64,000 bases of DNA. Source: Lineus longissimus (taxonomy: Eukaryota > Nemertea > Pilidiophora > Heteronemertea > Lineidae). Under the pieces are notes generated by a model. The model ran no database searches, was not told where the DNA came from, and worked only from the letters and a program-made list of their open reading frames with translations. The first letter of the stretch is position 1. Every line of letters begins with the position of its first letter. Made by a program: the position numbers and the translations under genes. The stretch covers positions 16,306,001 through 16,370,000 of the forward strand of contig NC_088316.1 of the NCBI RefSeq assembly GCF_910592395.1, read 5' to 3'. Positions 13,482 through 25,000 of this stretch are shown in pieces.

Positions 13482-14600
13482 CTACTGCGACTCAGTTCTT
13501 TTTTCGAATACTTCCCCAGCAAATTTCACCTCCGGAACTACTTGCTTGATAGGAATGATTGGATAACCAGCCCGCGGAAAATATTTCCTTCCCCGCTTCG
13601 TCCATGTGTGAAACCAATGATGATTTGTGAATGATTTATCTGTAGGTTGATTGCTGAAGTATCTAAGAATAAGATTTTTACACACTTCGTTACCGAGGTC
13701 TGGGAGCACCTCTTTTTTCGCACACTTATTTGCAATGTTTTTCATCTGCAGTGTATCAAAAGTTGGTGTGAACATCGCAGGGTGTGCCACAATAACTTTA
13801 TCATCCTCATTTTCGCAAATGTGTTTGCTCCTTTCCTTTATATATTTGGCGTGCACAGTGGAGATCATTGCTGGGCCGGTCCGAAACAAAGTTATATTGG
13901 ACTCTTTTTGGGCACTTTCAAGATTCTGAATAACGTAGTCAAAGAACGGGTGGTGGGGCCGACACGCCATGAACGCGTTGCAAGCCAACTGGTTAAACTC
14001 GTTCAAAAACTGCGGTCGCAACAACTTGGCGTGCTCATCCGGTTCCTGGCTTAGGACACACGGAAACTTCTCAGTGATCGGATGAAGTGGCCTCAGCGGT
14101 TCAACATCCAGGTCCGCATAAATCCCACCGTATTCATACAAGATGAAATATCGTATGACGTCGGCTTTTTGAATCGACTTATCATAGCCATCATACAACT
14201 GGAGATAGTTGGGGAACTTTGTCTTGATAAATGTTCTGCAGTCGTCATCGCTCCAGAACCAATACTCCCAACCCGGGTTAATCCGCAGCCACTTTTTCAC
14301 CCAGTTCTTTGCCATACTCGGAATTGAGGAGTTCTTCCAAGTCTGGTGGATGATTTTTGAGATCCTTGGTATGACCTTCCAGGGTCGTATCCTCTGTTTA
14401 GGCAGGTTGTCATTTCCTCGAATGATGCACTGTAGCCTATCAGGGTCTTTAATAGGCGCAGGAGGGCGTCCGAATTTCGTTTGATAGATTTTGCGTACTG
14501 ACATCACGACATAACCATTCTTGTACGTCAGGAATAGTATAGAAATATACACAATTATCAGAAGGGCAAGTATCTTAAGAATTTGGAATCTTGTTGCCAT
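13482..14600 (-). CDS. GT32-type glycosyltransferase with DXD motif, Golgi type II membrane protein
   Basis: A 372-residue intronless protein. The frame extends 20 codons further upstream but only to a TTG; the first ATG is at 14600 with G at -3 and +4, giving a short cytosolic tail and a signal anchor at residues about 7-27. The luminal part has the GT32 hallmarks: KIIHQTWK (about 82-89), WEYWFWSDDD (about 111-120), then YEYGGIYADLDVEPLRPL (about 155-172), whose D-x-D chelates the metal and binds the nucleotide sugar, then TGPAMIS (about 241-247) and the C-terminal HHWFHTW (about 327-333). Relatives transfer hexoses or N-acetylhexosamine to glycolipids or glycans in the Golgi; the donor and acceptor here cannot be deduced. 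No key residue is missing. The absence of introns could reflect an old retrocopy or simply an intronless lineage. Confidence 0.9.
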   Translation of the reverse strand: MATRFQILKILALLIIVYISILFLTYKNGYVVMSVRKIYQTKFGRPPAPIKDPDRLQCIIRGNDNLPKQRIRPWKVIPRISKIIHQTWKNSSIPSMAKNWVKKWLRINPGWEYWFWSDDDCRTFIKTKFPNYLQLYDGYDKSIQKADVIRYFILYEYGGIYADLDVEPLRPLHPITEKFPCVLSQEPDEHAKLLRPQFLNEFNQLACNAFMACRPHHPFFDYVIQNLESAQKESNITLFRTGPAMISTVHAKYIKERSKHICENEDDKVIVAHPAMFTPTFDTLQMKNIANKCAKKEVLPDLGNEVCKNLILRYFSNQPTDKSFTNHHWFHTWTKRGRKYFPRAGYPIIPIKQVVPEVKFAGEVFEKRTESQ

Positions 14601-16175
14601 TACACCGGATTTCAATAGCACTGTCAAAAACAAGCTGAATGCGGTCCGATACGACCGCAATCAATATCTTCCAAGTTCTATGCACAAAATCTGACTTGAA
14701 TGTTTATCGCCACCTATACTCAAAAATGACCAACAGAAGGATTCCTAGAGTAGTTTTATGTGTGCATGTACATCCAAAACCGATCCGGTATAATGGGCAG
14801 AAACGGAGTTGGTCCTTTTCTCACAGCATCCCCCATAGTGAACATATACCCGATGTATCATGTTCCTGAAGTGTATAGTTACGAAAAAAATAAGCATATT
14901 ATAATTCATTTATGGCAAATCATAAAAGTTTTACATTCCTTCTTTCATAGCACAAGATGTAAGTATTGTACAGGGAATCTAATTAAAGATGTATGGTATT
15001 GAAGGAGTCTTACAACATTGTTTTCTTTGTGTCTTTAATAAGCAGGAAGCAGGTGTGCTATTTACAAGCTTATAGTTTCTGCCATTAATCTAAAATGCAC
15101 GTTCCGTCTAGATATATTCTAGGTTTTCTGCATGTAGCTGCATCTCTTGCTGGTCTTCAAAGAATACCTCAACTTCTGTTCAATCTTAGTTACTGCTGAA
15201 ATGAATTACAGGTAAATGTACTTTAAATGCCCCCCCCCCCCCCCCCAAGAAGTGCCTATAATCTTGTCTCGGTTTTGAATGTAAAGTTCGTTGATGTGGC
15301 ATGCTGTCCGAATCGAAATTCATTCTTCAATGCGGCTGGCAAGTTCGCTCCCATCTTAACTCCTAGGTCAATTTATGAGCACGAATTCATCGTTGATTTA
15401 TCGGGAAATGGAATAAGGCCAACCAGCGGTCCAAGTTCCATCAGAATTTGTTGAGTCAAGTACAATGACGACGTGCTTTAACGATTTAGGTCTCTAAAGA
15501 GGTGAAATGCCACTGCATACAGTTATATTATCTCGGGGTCAAAAGACATGTTTGGGGCACGTGACAACAATAGGTCACGTGAACACCAGATGTCATACCA
15601 GGAAACGTAGGAACGGAGAATCGGCTACTTGACCTGGCCTACCTAAACTACAATATAACATTCTATATTAAGAATATCGATTCGCAAATTCCCAGTAAAA
15701 TATCCAACGGGAATATCATTATTGTCTATTGAGCAATACATTTTGCATATAGCCAAGTTATATAGCTAATGTACACATACACAGTAGGAAGCCAGATTTT
15801 ATTTGTTGATCGACTCACAGAAGGCAAAGCTAAGTTTTATTTGGAAGGGTTCAACAGGGAAGCAACGAATAAGGTAAAGGTAACCGCAATACTATTGTTT
15901 GACCAGTTGGATTACGAAATTAAAACAAAAACAAAGCGAGAATATAATCTTGGTGCCGCCGCCAAATGACGCTGTCGAATGACAGTGACCATAATATCTC
16001 TAGCTTGATTTGAATATTCGTAATCGGTGAAACTAACGTATCTCCCTGCTTTAACATCTATTATGCGCGCATGTAGAAAGTGATGGGGCGGAGGTGTATT
16101 AACCCATGTCAATCGAGTGGAAAAACCGACCATCGATCGAGCCATTGATACAGCATTTACAATATCTTTTCAGCA
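14601..16175. other. Intergenic; poly-C tract, no coding gene recognised
   Basis: It holds the presumed 5' region of the glycosyltransferase gene and the upstream region of the DED-like gene. A homopolymer of 17 C lies at 15230-15246. The plus-strand frame 15769-15969 (66 codons, Lys/Glu-rich) precedes the DED-like exons, but I see no domain or splice connection, so it is not called. Confidence 0.5.
15230..15246. repeat. Poly-C tract (17 C)
   Basis: An uninterrupted run of 17 cytosines. This is a simple-sequence tract, prone to length polymorphism and sequencing error. Confidence 0.9.
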
Positions 16176-16759
16176 ATGGATGACGGCCGAGTTAGTGAAG
16201 CAATATCGAATGCACACGCCCAGGCAATGTTGAATGTTTCGCAATGTTTAACAGATGCTCAAACGGAGGAATTCAAGACTTTGCTGACTACAAAGAGACC
16301 GAACTACGTTCGGAGATTAGACGGAAAAAAAACCTTTCTAGAAATCGCGAGTATTCTATTAAGGTAAATATTGAAGTGTGACCATGTATTTAAAGCGCAA
16401 TGTGAATGCATCTACACTTAATCAACCAAATGTTTACATTATGTTTCCAATGTTTACCAATGCCCAATCAAAGGATGTGTACTGCTCACCTCAGAAGTTA
16501 CATATATATCTATATTTCGTTCGCTTTTAGGTAACTCTTCCTCAAAAATGAACATATCATCAAGTTTGCCTTCATAAACAACTGCCGGCAAGTTCTGTCC
16601 TGACCTCTAAATGATTTCATGGTATCTTTTTCTTATTGCAGTGGGAAAATAATAGAGTACGGTCAATACAGTGAGTTAAGAAATATGTTTGTCCAAATAG
16701 GGCGGAAAGACCTGGTTGACAAGCTGACCGCCGCCGAGAAGCAAATCGCCGATATGTAA
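16176..16759 (+). CDS. Small death-effector-domain-like protein, two exons
   Basis: Exon 1 runs 16176-16363 and ends TTA AG|GTAAAT. Exon 2 runs 16642-16759 after the acceptor TTTTTCTTATTGCAG. Joining restores an AGT codon and gives a 101-residue protein ending in TAA. It is one six-helix death-fold module: AMLNVSQCL (helix 1), TDAQTEEFKTLL (helix 2), TFLEIASILL (about helix 4), EYGQYSELRNMFVQI (helix 5), then IGRKDLVDKL, which carries the RxDL signature typical of death effector domains. DEDs pair with one another in FADD, caspase-8 and c-FLIP to control apoptosis and inflammatory signalling. No caspase, death domain or kinase is attached, so it would act as an adaptor or DED-only modulator; this is inference. 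A likely acceptor (ATATCTTTTCAG) ends at 16173, so a 5' non-coding exon probably lies upstream. A CARD or pyrin fold is the main alternative. Confidence 0.65.
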
Positions 16760-16925
16760 AAAAACGGATGGTAAGAGAAAGCGCTCGGCGGGTCTTGCGA
16801 TTGCCGTGCAAAAAATATCTTGTTCTAATAATTGACGACGAGGCCAGGACAATCAATCCAACAAGACATACCTTTTTTCAAAGAAGTAATGACACTTGTG
16901 ACTATAAATGGAATACATGTATGAT

Positions 16926-16931
16926 AATAAA
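16926..16931 (+). terminator. Possible poly(A) signal of the DED-like gene
   Basis: AATAAA lies about 167 bases after the TAA of the DED-like gene on the same strand. Position and sequence fit, but in AT-rich DNA the hexamer is common. Confidence 0.35.
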
Positions 16932-18930
16932 ATAACAACAAGACTAATGGATATGGACGACGAACGGATTTAAACATCTTTATAATGGCAAAAATGAAAT
17001 ACCGTCCATAAGGGAGAGTTATCCATATGTGCAATATTGGTGTAATCCGGATAGGTGTGGCACGGTTGACTAAGGAAAGAAGCAACACTCAACACTGTCT
17101 ATGAAAATAATGGTCATTTGGTTTATTACAGAAGTATACACATATTAACAGTAGGAAGGTGCACTGTATTTGAATAGGTTAAGTACAAAACGACAACAAG
17201 CTTCACCCCTTCCGTTTGTCAAAATTACATTAAGAGGAATGAATATGTCAGACAATACATCTTCCATGTACATGTACATTGAACAGTTATACAAATACCG
17301 AATACGAGAATATCGTCATTTCAAAACGTCCGTGACACACAGCACACCTTACCATTTTAGTTGTGTACTATATGTTACACAAGTTAGTAAAACCACCTTC
17401 CGTTTGTAACATGAAATAACATAACCCGCTGCTTTCAATATCAACCTCTCCGCCTCGAAATCCCAGGATATGGTTTTCGATCACGAACGTAACACTGCAT
17501 GATTCGAGCAAATTCACCTTTAGCATTATTTAGTGGAAACGGACTCTAAGACCGGTGTAATGTTTTTGAGTGTTTCCGTTGCTCCCTTACTCATTGTTTG
17601 AGAAGGCTAAAAGGTAGATTGACACGTTGCGCTTTGTTTCCACGTTCCGATATGCTTGATGTCTACTTTGGAGAATGGTTTGTGACGTTACCGGCGTTCA
17701 CATCTCCAGACAATGGTTCCTGATCTTCACAGAAGATGGCATGCAGGTCTCGTCGGGCGCAAGTGAAGACGACAACACAAACAGGTTCTTCCGCAATCAT
17801 TGGGTAAGGAAATACTCATGATAACTACAGACGACTGATTTACTCAAGACAACAACGAAATCAACGGTCAACCTGAATGGTAACGAAAATGTCAAACATC
17901 AGCAGACAAAAGAGAACACATCTGGTACAATATTCTTGAACCGTCTTGCAGTGCATCTTTGTTGCGAAGCCAGAGGTGGTGACCGTCACTTTCATCACAC
18001 CGGCTTTCGAGATTACGGGACTCCCTCACGGTGTAAAATTCCTCTGTATATTTTTACACACAGAATTTCTCTCTGGAGACAGAATAGGCATCAAATTTTC
18101 ATTGATGAATAAATGACACAATAACATACATGATTGGCGCAAAAATATCCTTATGTCGTTATTATGGTGGCCGTAAGTAGTATTTTTGCATTGCGTACTG
18201 TACATTCGAGCATTGTAGTTCATTGGTGGCGTACGTGTGGAGAAAGAAAAGGTACCCAACGTAGCCAACGGACACCACCTGGGACCTTATATCAAGGCTT
18301 ATTCTACTCGTCTGGCAAGAAGCGTATGGATTACAACTAAAAGAGTTTCTAAATCGGTACCTTTTTGCAAGCCACATTGACACCGTTTCCTCTGAAGGTC
18401 TAGGTTTCCACTGAGTGTGATTGCGAGAACTCACCCGCCACTACTTTCAGATGTTATGCTTCACTACTAGCAGACCAAACCAACAACGCGGTCAAGCGCT
18501 GTGCAATTCAAGCAAAATCGCATTATGTGGAAACCTAACCGCTACCTCGTGATGATCGATACCATGCCTTAAAAATATGTAACGGTCGAACAATTTTTCT
18601 CATATCAACCGTACCAATTAACAATTTAAGCCTGTACCAATCGACTCGGACAACATGAGATAGACATAAATATAGGTAGATGATAATCCTTACAAGACAT
18701 TCAACGAACTAAGTATCACATTCTACACTGCAAATTATCAACATCAAGGATAATATCCATATATCAAGCACCGGTCAACGTGTAAGTTCCGTGCAATCCA
18801 AGGTTGAACATTAGATTATAGTTTCTTAGTTCTGATCCTAGTTAGATTCTCATACACTGTATAAACAGTGTACACACTCTTTGCCGGAGCGTGTGATATT
18901 GGTTCAAGATCTTATATGTCTTAGACTATA
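16932..18930. other. Intergenic, no gene confirmed
   Basis: The most protein-like piece is 17663-17821, open on both strands. On plus, a 48-codon frame carries a possible donor (TGG|GTAAGG at 17804). On minus, a 45-codon ATG-to-stop frame occupies the same bases. Neither is recognisable. The remainder is AT-rich with nothing supported. Confidence 0.5.
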
Positions 18931-19095
18931 CGGGCCAAATTCATAAAGGGCGTTTAGCTTAAAACAGCGATTAACTTCTGAATAGACAAATTCAGGTCCT
19001 TCATGTAAATCTTCAAAGAATATGAATAGGCCCTGAAACTGATTAGAGAGAAGTTACACGCGTCTAACCCTTAAACGCCCTTTACGAATTCGGCC
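18931..19095. mobile_element. MITE-like fold-back element, about 165 bp
   Basis: The left end GGCCAAATTCATAAAGGGCG (from about 18933) is an imperfect inverted copy of the right end (CGCCCTTTACGAATTCGGCC, to about 19094), with two mismatches over these 20 bases and pairing into the following GTTTA. Complementarity continues inside: TTAACTTCTGAATAGACAA... CAGG near 18972 pairs loosely with CCTGAAACTGATTAGAGAGA around 19032. Almost the whole unit can thus fold into one long hairpin. It carries no ORF. Flanks show TATA on both sides (18927-18930 and 19096-19099), compatible with a TA-containing target duplication as for Tc1/mariner-type elements. Such elements are non-autonomous and moved by a transposase encoded elsewhere. 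Other copies in the genome would settle it. Confidence 0.7.
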
Positions 19096-19770
19096 TATAT
19101 CTAACAACCTCATTGTTTGCCCGCGTTTTTCTTCACCAGAAACGAGGTTTTGGAGGTGGGATTTTCTGACTTCTGCCCCATCAGTCGTGAATTCTTCCCC
19201 TTGTTGTCGCTGTGATGTACTGGTAACTTCCATGGCTTTGATACGATCGTTCATACGAATCGGTCGTGTTGGCTGAAATCTCCTTTCATGAGACTGTGAG
19301 TGATTAGTCCCAAGTCACCTTGACTTTTAAAGTAGCTTTCTTCTGAGTGCAAATACATCCTCCTTTAATTCAAGTCAGTTGACAAGAGTGCGAAGATGAG
19401 TTGTGGTCAACCAGTTCCGTCTAATATACGTCTACATGAACACATTTGGGATGATTTTTTTACCGCTGAATTCAAACTCGATAAGACTACCGTAATCATT
19501 AGTAGGATCACTGCACCATAGAAACACCAAAATATAACAATGTTCATACAAATATTTACAAGATTGATTATAAATGTTTTAGTGAAGGTTACTTAGCAAA
19601 CATACGAGCGACAAAAGAGAGCCCATAAACATCTGAATTTGAATTTAAAAGAATGTTGCTGCAACGCAAAATGATTCTTATAAACTTTAAAGATAGAAAT
19701 GTCCCCAAGAAAACGAGGAGTCACAATAGGTCTGCATCAGAGTCCGTGAGATCACACTCCATGTCCCGAA
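19096..19770. other. 3' flank of the TMEM272-like gene
   Basis: It presumably contains the 3' UTR of the TMEM272-like gene. I find no coding frame, repeat or clear poly(A) hexamer on the minus strand close to the stop codon. Confidence 0.45.
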
Positions 19771-22030
19771 TCATGATTTCTCAAACATAACAGTATATCG
19801 GTGGCAGAGGGTTAAAATGCAGATGCAGAAGGCAATGAGAACCATAAGGCAATAACAGGCCATTATCTGGCTAAAGGCGAAAAGATACACCGTCTTATCA
19901 CACCAGTTGCTAGGCTCGTACAGCAACTGTTTATAGTTTGGCTCCCACACCGAAATCACCCAATAATTTCCAAAAACGAACCAAATGAACAAAAACAGAC
20001 TCAGCACAACATCGGTGAATGTTGATGACTTAGATGTCAGACCACTGGCGCCATCTTCTTCTGTGTCGTAGATCTCGTCCAACCTCTCGTAGCGGCGAGA
20101 TTTCACCTGTTTCCAAAGTAATGAAAGGAGTTTCAAGAGTCCAAAGCACCCTCCTACAAGGAGATAGATTGGGATTTTCGGTTCCCGTGGGCACTCGTGA
20201 AGATACTTCACACCTGCAACACAGAGAATGAACAGTCTAAACAGATCAATCAGTACGTCGAATTATAACTATTGTACTTTGTTGTACTTTCTCAATACTC
20301 AATAGGCTAATACATCTTTAATGGCCTCACTCTACCTTGATTTCAACGATGACAGATGCTCACAAGGAAGAAATGTCCAGTCATCGGATCGTAAAGTAAT
20401 GAATGGTGTATGTTCCGCCAACTCAGAATCACGAGATTAAAGAAACAAGTGAAGTGGTTTCTACCGAAGACCCCACCACTCAGATGATGAGTTTAGTCCA
20501 TTTTAATTTTTACTCTTCTCCTACTCATTCAGTTCAGTGTTTTCACCGCAATACAAATATTTCACAGGATTTTTTCTAATGGGCAGAAAATAAGATTACA
20601 TATAATACTCCCACATCTTTTTTGCCAAATATATAAGGCAAAGGTCACCTTATGGCTCGTTGTTGTGATGGGAGCATACCAGATCATCATATTGACTGTG
20701 CATGGTGATAACGATTCCACGGTGTTTGATTGTAACCTTCGTGCGTAATACCCTGTGGATCATATGCACATGTCTGCTCCGAATGGAGACAACTTACCAA
20801 CTGATATCATTGCTACCGGCAGTGCCATGAATATACCTAAGAGCACCGTTATTAAAACTGAAATTAGAAGAAAAAAAGTTATATCATCAATATTATCGTG
20901 GAAGCGGACTTTTTAACCATTTATGAAGTTGGCACAGCCATTTTTTAACAACGCCAAATCTGATATTGTGCGAATCTCAGACAAGGTAACTCGACATTTC
21001 TGCACTTCTTTCACCTTTCTTTATATGAGCTAGCATTAGCAACCTGTATTAATTCTGATTCAAGCATCCGATGCCTCCATTTCAATATTGTGTGCAGTAT
21101 TATGTAAAACATGTCAGCCGTTAACGTAAGGTCGCATCATCAAAATACTGAGGATATTAATCCCCATTTAATGATAATCCCTCCCAATCAAAAAAAGATC
21201 ACGCCCGCTTACTACGTCAAACCGCACTTTCTCTCTGTTGACAATCAAATGATAACCTGCGACGCTGACAAAGTGACTCCACTAATGGATAACCGCAAAA
21301 CAATACATAATCAGGTCGATATTAATAGTCTAGGCTGTGGACAGCAATTTCATGATCATCCTCCCGCAGCAGGCTATTGTATCGTTCCAAAAAAATGTTC
21401 AGGTTGCATTTTTTCACAGCCAAGATGAAAGAACTTCAAACAAAACAAGGTTTCAAATATGTCCTCTGTAAAAAAATCTTTGAAGATTTACAGAGACTCT
21501 GACCGTGTGAAATTTCTTAGAGTGTGTGCAGACTAATAGCTCATGAGAGATGGTAGTGAGGAAAGCTCACTAATGTTATTTATTGGCGTCCATGGCAACC
21601 TATGTTAAGGCATTAGCCTATTAGACTCGAGGAAATTAACTTTGATAATGGCTGCTCTTCTTAGCAACTACATGCTACTCAATCCACGCGAAAGAATATT
21701 GCCATGTAAAATTGTTTGTCCAGCAAATGCTTTGTGGAGACCAGGAACAATCCAATAATATTTTTGATATTTGTTTTTCGTGAATCATAAAAATTAAGTG
21801 AAAATGTATAGGTTTTCATACCATAATAATTTCTTACTCCAACTAATGTCGTCCATCAACTTACGCGTGTTTCCTATAATCTCAAAGGCCTTCCATATAA
21901 AATCACACGTGCCGTCCGCCTCAACGTTGGCCTCTTGGATCTGTAGGATGATCGACCCATATGATGGATTGTCCAAGCTGAAGTCCCCCGACAACTCACT
22001 CGCGCAGAGGCTTTTTTCGTCATCCTGGGG
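19771..22030 (-). CDS. TMEM272-like four-pass membrane protein, three exons, 5' end missing
   Basis: Three minus-strand exons join in phase. The first, 22030-21865, has acceptor TTGTATCTTACAG and donor C|GTAAGT. The second, 20857-20798, is 60 nt with acceptor CTAATTTCAG and donor G|GTAAGT. The third, 20213-19771, has acceptor GTTGCAG and ends in TGA. The joined product is about 222 residues. It starts with a polar stretch containing the family's NPSYGSI-type motif and a FIWKAFEIIGNT lead into membrane segment 1 (LITVLLGIFMALPVAMISVG). Next come VKYLHECPREPKIPIYLLVGG and segment 2, a charged loop with RRYERLDEIYDTEEDG, then segments 3 and 4. The YLHxCPxEPxIPIYLLVGGxFG block is characteristic of TMEM272-like proteins, a family of unknown function, often expanded in invertebrates. 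The first exon opens in phase 0 and has no start ATG, so at least one upstream coding exon is missing; the exon at 30091-30246 also ends in phase 0 but would need an 8-kb intron. Confidence 0.85.
20214..20797 (-). other. Intron of the TMEM272-like gene (584 bp)
   Basis: GT-AG intron interrupting a Gly codon after its first base (G|GT). No additional gene or repeat seen in it. Confidence 0.85.
20858..21864 (-). other. Intron of the TMEM272-like gene (1,007 bp)
   Basis: GT-AG intron splitting a Leu codon (C|TT). A plus-strand frame of 105 codons at 21111-21428 lies inside it but shows no domain or codon signal and is of chance length. Confidence 0.8.
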
Positions 22031-25000
22031 CTGTAAGATACAAATAAACGAAAAATAAGAGTTCTGTCGCAGACAGTGTGGCATTGATACATCACCGGAT
22101 CTTTTACAGTCACATTAAACAAAACCCATTCCTTCTCTTTGAGAGCTGAAAGGGTTGCCTAGACCCTAACAATTTGGTCGATTTGATTCTGATAGGATAT
22201 TTCTTTCCCAATTCGATGCAGTGATGCTGGATGATGCGGCAGCTGGTCTCGGTGAAGACTTAATGCAAGTTGCCAGTGACTGAATACAATGGCGAAGGGT
22301 ACCATGACCGTCGATAGCTTAGCGATTAAAGCGCATGATAGAATCATTTGTATCCTGGACATACTAGGACATCTCAAACTTCTACACTGAGATGGAACTG
22401 CGGACGCATACACACGTGCTTTTTCATTTTGCCTTCCTCAATTTGCGGCGAGCGTAACCTGTCTTTTCAATTTCTTCGTCACAAATTTCCTGTCAAATCT
22501 CTTGATAGTGAAATCAACTATTCCTGACAGTGGAATATCTTCTTTTGTCGAAGAACCCTTTGTAACCTTATACGTAGTCAAGCCACACTTGAGCTGAATC
22601 AACCTCACGACCAGCGTTCAGTTCATAACAGTTTCCATCCAGTGAGCCGCGGCAAGTAATTACAGAAAGGAAATTACAAAGTCTCTTTCCGTTGACACTA
22701 TTTTATTGCACTATATTATTGTCTGTTATCGGCGCAGGTGAGTTGCCCGAAAATGAAATTAATTGTGTAACTGGCTTGCGAGAGATGTTTGTATGAATCA
22801 TGCTATACTGTAGATGGTGATAAAAAATAATATTCCGTTTTCGTCTCAATAATCTGTTGTTAGACATTAAGGATACACCTAACTTGGTGAAGCAAAATGA
22901 TGACGCCATAACGATGACAGGGGCAAGAGATGACGATTTGTTCCTTACCCCATCAGCTGAAATAAGTGTATTTTGGGCATTTCACAGCGAAATCACGGCG
23001 AAACTGCTATGCTTTTGTTCCTGTGAAATCTCATTCAGATAACGAGAAGAGCTATCCAAATTTCGAAACAAGGCGACTTACAAAATGATTGTCGGAGCAG
23101 CAGTATTGTGCACATCCTACCTTTTTTGACCTATTTACATGAGTTTTCCTGTCATGAGTTTTATATCTCTCCTCTCGTGCTTTGTACGTATAATATTGTT
23201 TCTCACTAAAAGCCGAACGTAATAATTCCGTGGTCATTGTTGACCAAAGCTTAGAAAAAATAGAAATATGCCTATCTAGGGCCTTCAAGGTTTTTATGTA
23301 GTTATCTTTATTAATGATATATAATGCAAGTTGACTTATGATGCCTACTCATCACGTATTCCTGATATAGACCCTTATTTCAACATGATTACGGGAGCAT
23401 AATGATAAAACTACATAACTTGTCAGATAACAGGTAACAAATTGCAATAATGTCGCGCTGACAGCATATTTGACCAACTTGGTCCCCCACATGTTGAACA
23501 GCCTGGGTTTTTTTTCCAAACTGCGACGTCATGTATAAAAACAGATGGGGTTCCATATAATTCCATATAATTTTCAATTCGCTATTTTGTTCGGCTGAAC
23601 TATTGTTACATCTGTTATTGAACCACACAGACAGAACCACAGGTAGAACTAATTGTGACTTTTTTTGCACTGATTGCTTTAAGCGGCTTTCGGATCTGCA
23701 CTTTTCGTTAGATGATAAGAATGTACCCACAAAATTTGAATACTAGGAACGGGTCCTGGGCCAAGTTTCATACTTCAAAAGACACTTTTCAGGGGTTAGC
23801 TAGAGCCCGGGTGAAGGCACCGATTAAATTTCTGAGCCAACTGCCGTAGACCAGATGCCATTTACTTAACAATACCCTCACGAGGTATATGAAAATAATA
23901 TACGATAAGAAACATGCTACGATGCGTCATATCAATATTGTCTGATCAGTGTTTGCGGGACACTTGTTGAGCTGGGGACCATCATATGATGATCAAATTT
24001 TCTCATTAAGAAGGATTCTTTTTATGGTAATATTAACATTACGACATCAACATGATAAACAATCACCTTATAGGGTATCCATCCCTTACACGGATCATAT
24101 AGTTAAGACATGAATACCAAGGATGATATCATAAAACGTATTGTCATTTTTAAAGTGTATCATTTACATTGTTAGACTCTGTATATAACCATTTTCCAAG
24201 CCCTTCTCAGCTATATAGTGAATGTCAACAAACTCCCTGTAGGTTGATATCCAAAAACGATTTCCATTATAAACCTGGAAGATAATCTGACGGTAATTGG
24301 ATAGCTGAAAGGGATGACAATGATTTTGAAAACTAATAATGTTTATCAAATAGTTTCTAACAATAGGAATACTCATTAAGAAATAATCGACCTGTTTTTC
24401 CTTCGATAACTGGAGGCGACCTCCTTTTTTTCTATTCATCTGGGTACCTAATAGTCAAATTGTTAGAATATCCTGGAAGGTGCATCTCCGTCCTGATAAC
24501 CTAAACATTACGAAATGAAACAACTCGCACTGGATGATATGCGCAGAGCAAGCGTTCTGCTACAAGTAAACATAGTCCAAAGATATCAGAGCTGACCCTT
24601 TCACTGACCAACTTGATAACAATAACGTATACAGTACATTTCTTTCATACAACATACTACGCTGCCATGACCGGAAACAGGATTGATTAAATGAGATGAT
24701 GGCTGAAGTTTCGCCTTCGGCCTCAAACACTGCGACATGAAGCCATGGTAACTCGGCTACGTTTTAAGAAGATGATTAAATCAAAAGATAATTCAATTTC
24801 AATACATTTGCCTTCGGTGAGGCGGAGAACAAGTAAAATGCCTCGCTCTTCAGGGTCGTTTGATCACCGACAGCCAATATAAGGGCGCCCATTGCTTGTA
24901 CCTACACATCAAAAATGACCCCTATCTCGGGAATTGCCATTTTAACGTTGACCCTTTATTTTAGTACTGTCTGCTGGAAGCACCAGCATGATACACGGCC

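Noticed and set aside
13647-14054. 135-codon plus-strand ORF
   Set aside because: It is antisense to the glycosyltransferase coding sequence and is a shadow of it.
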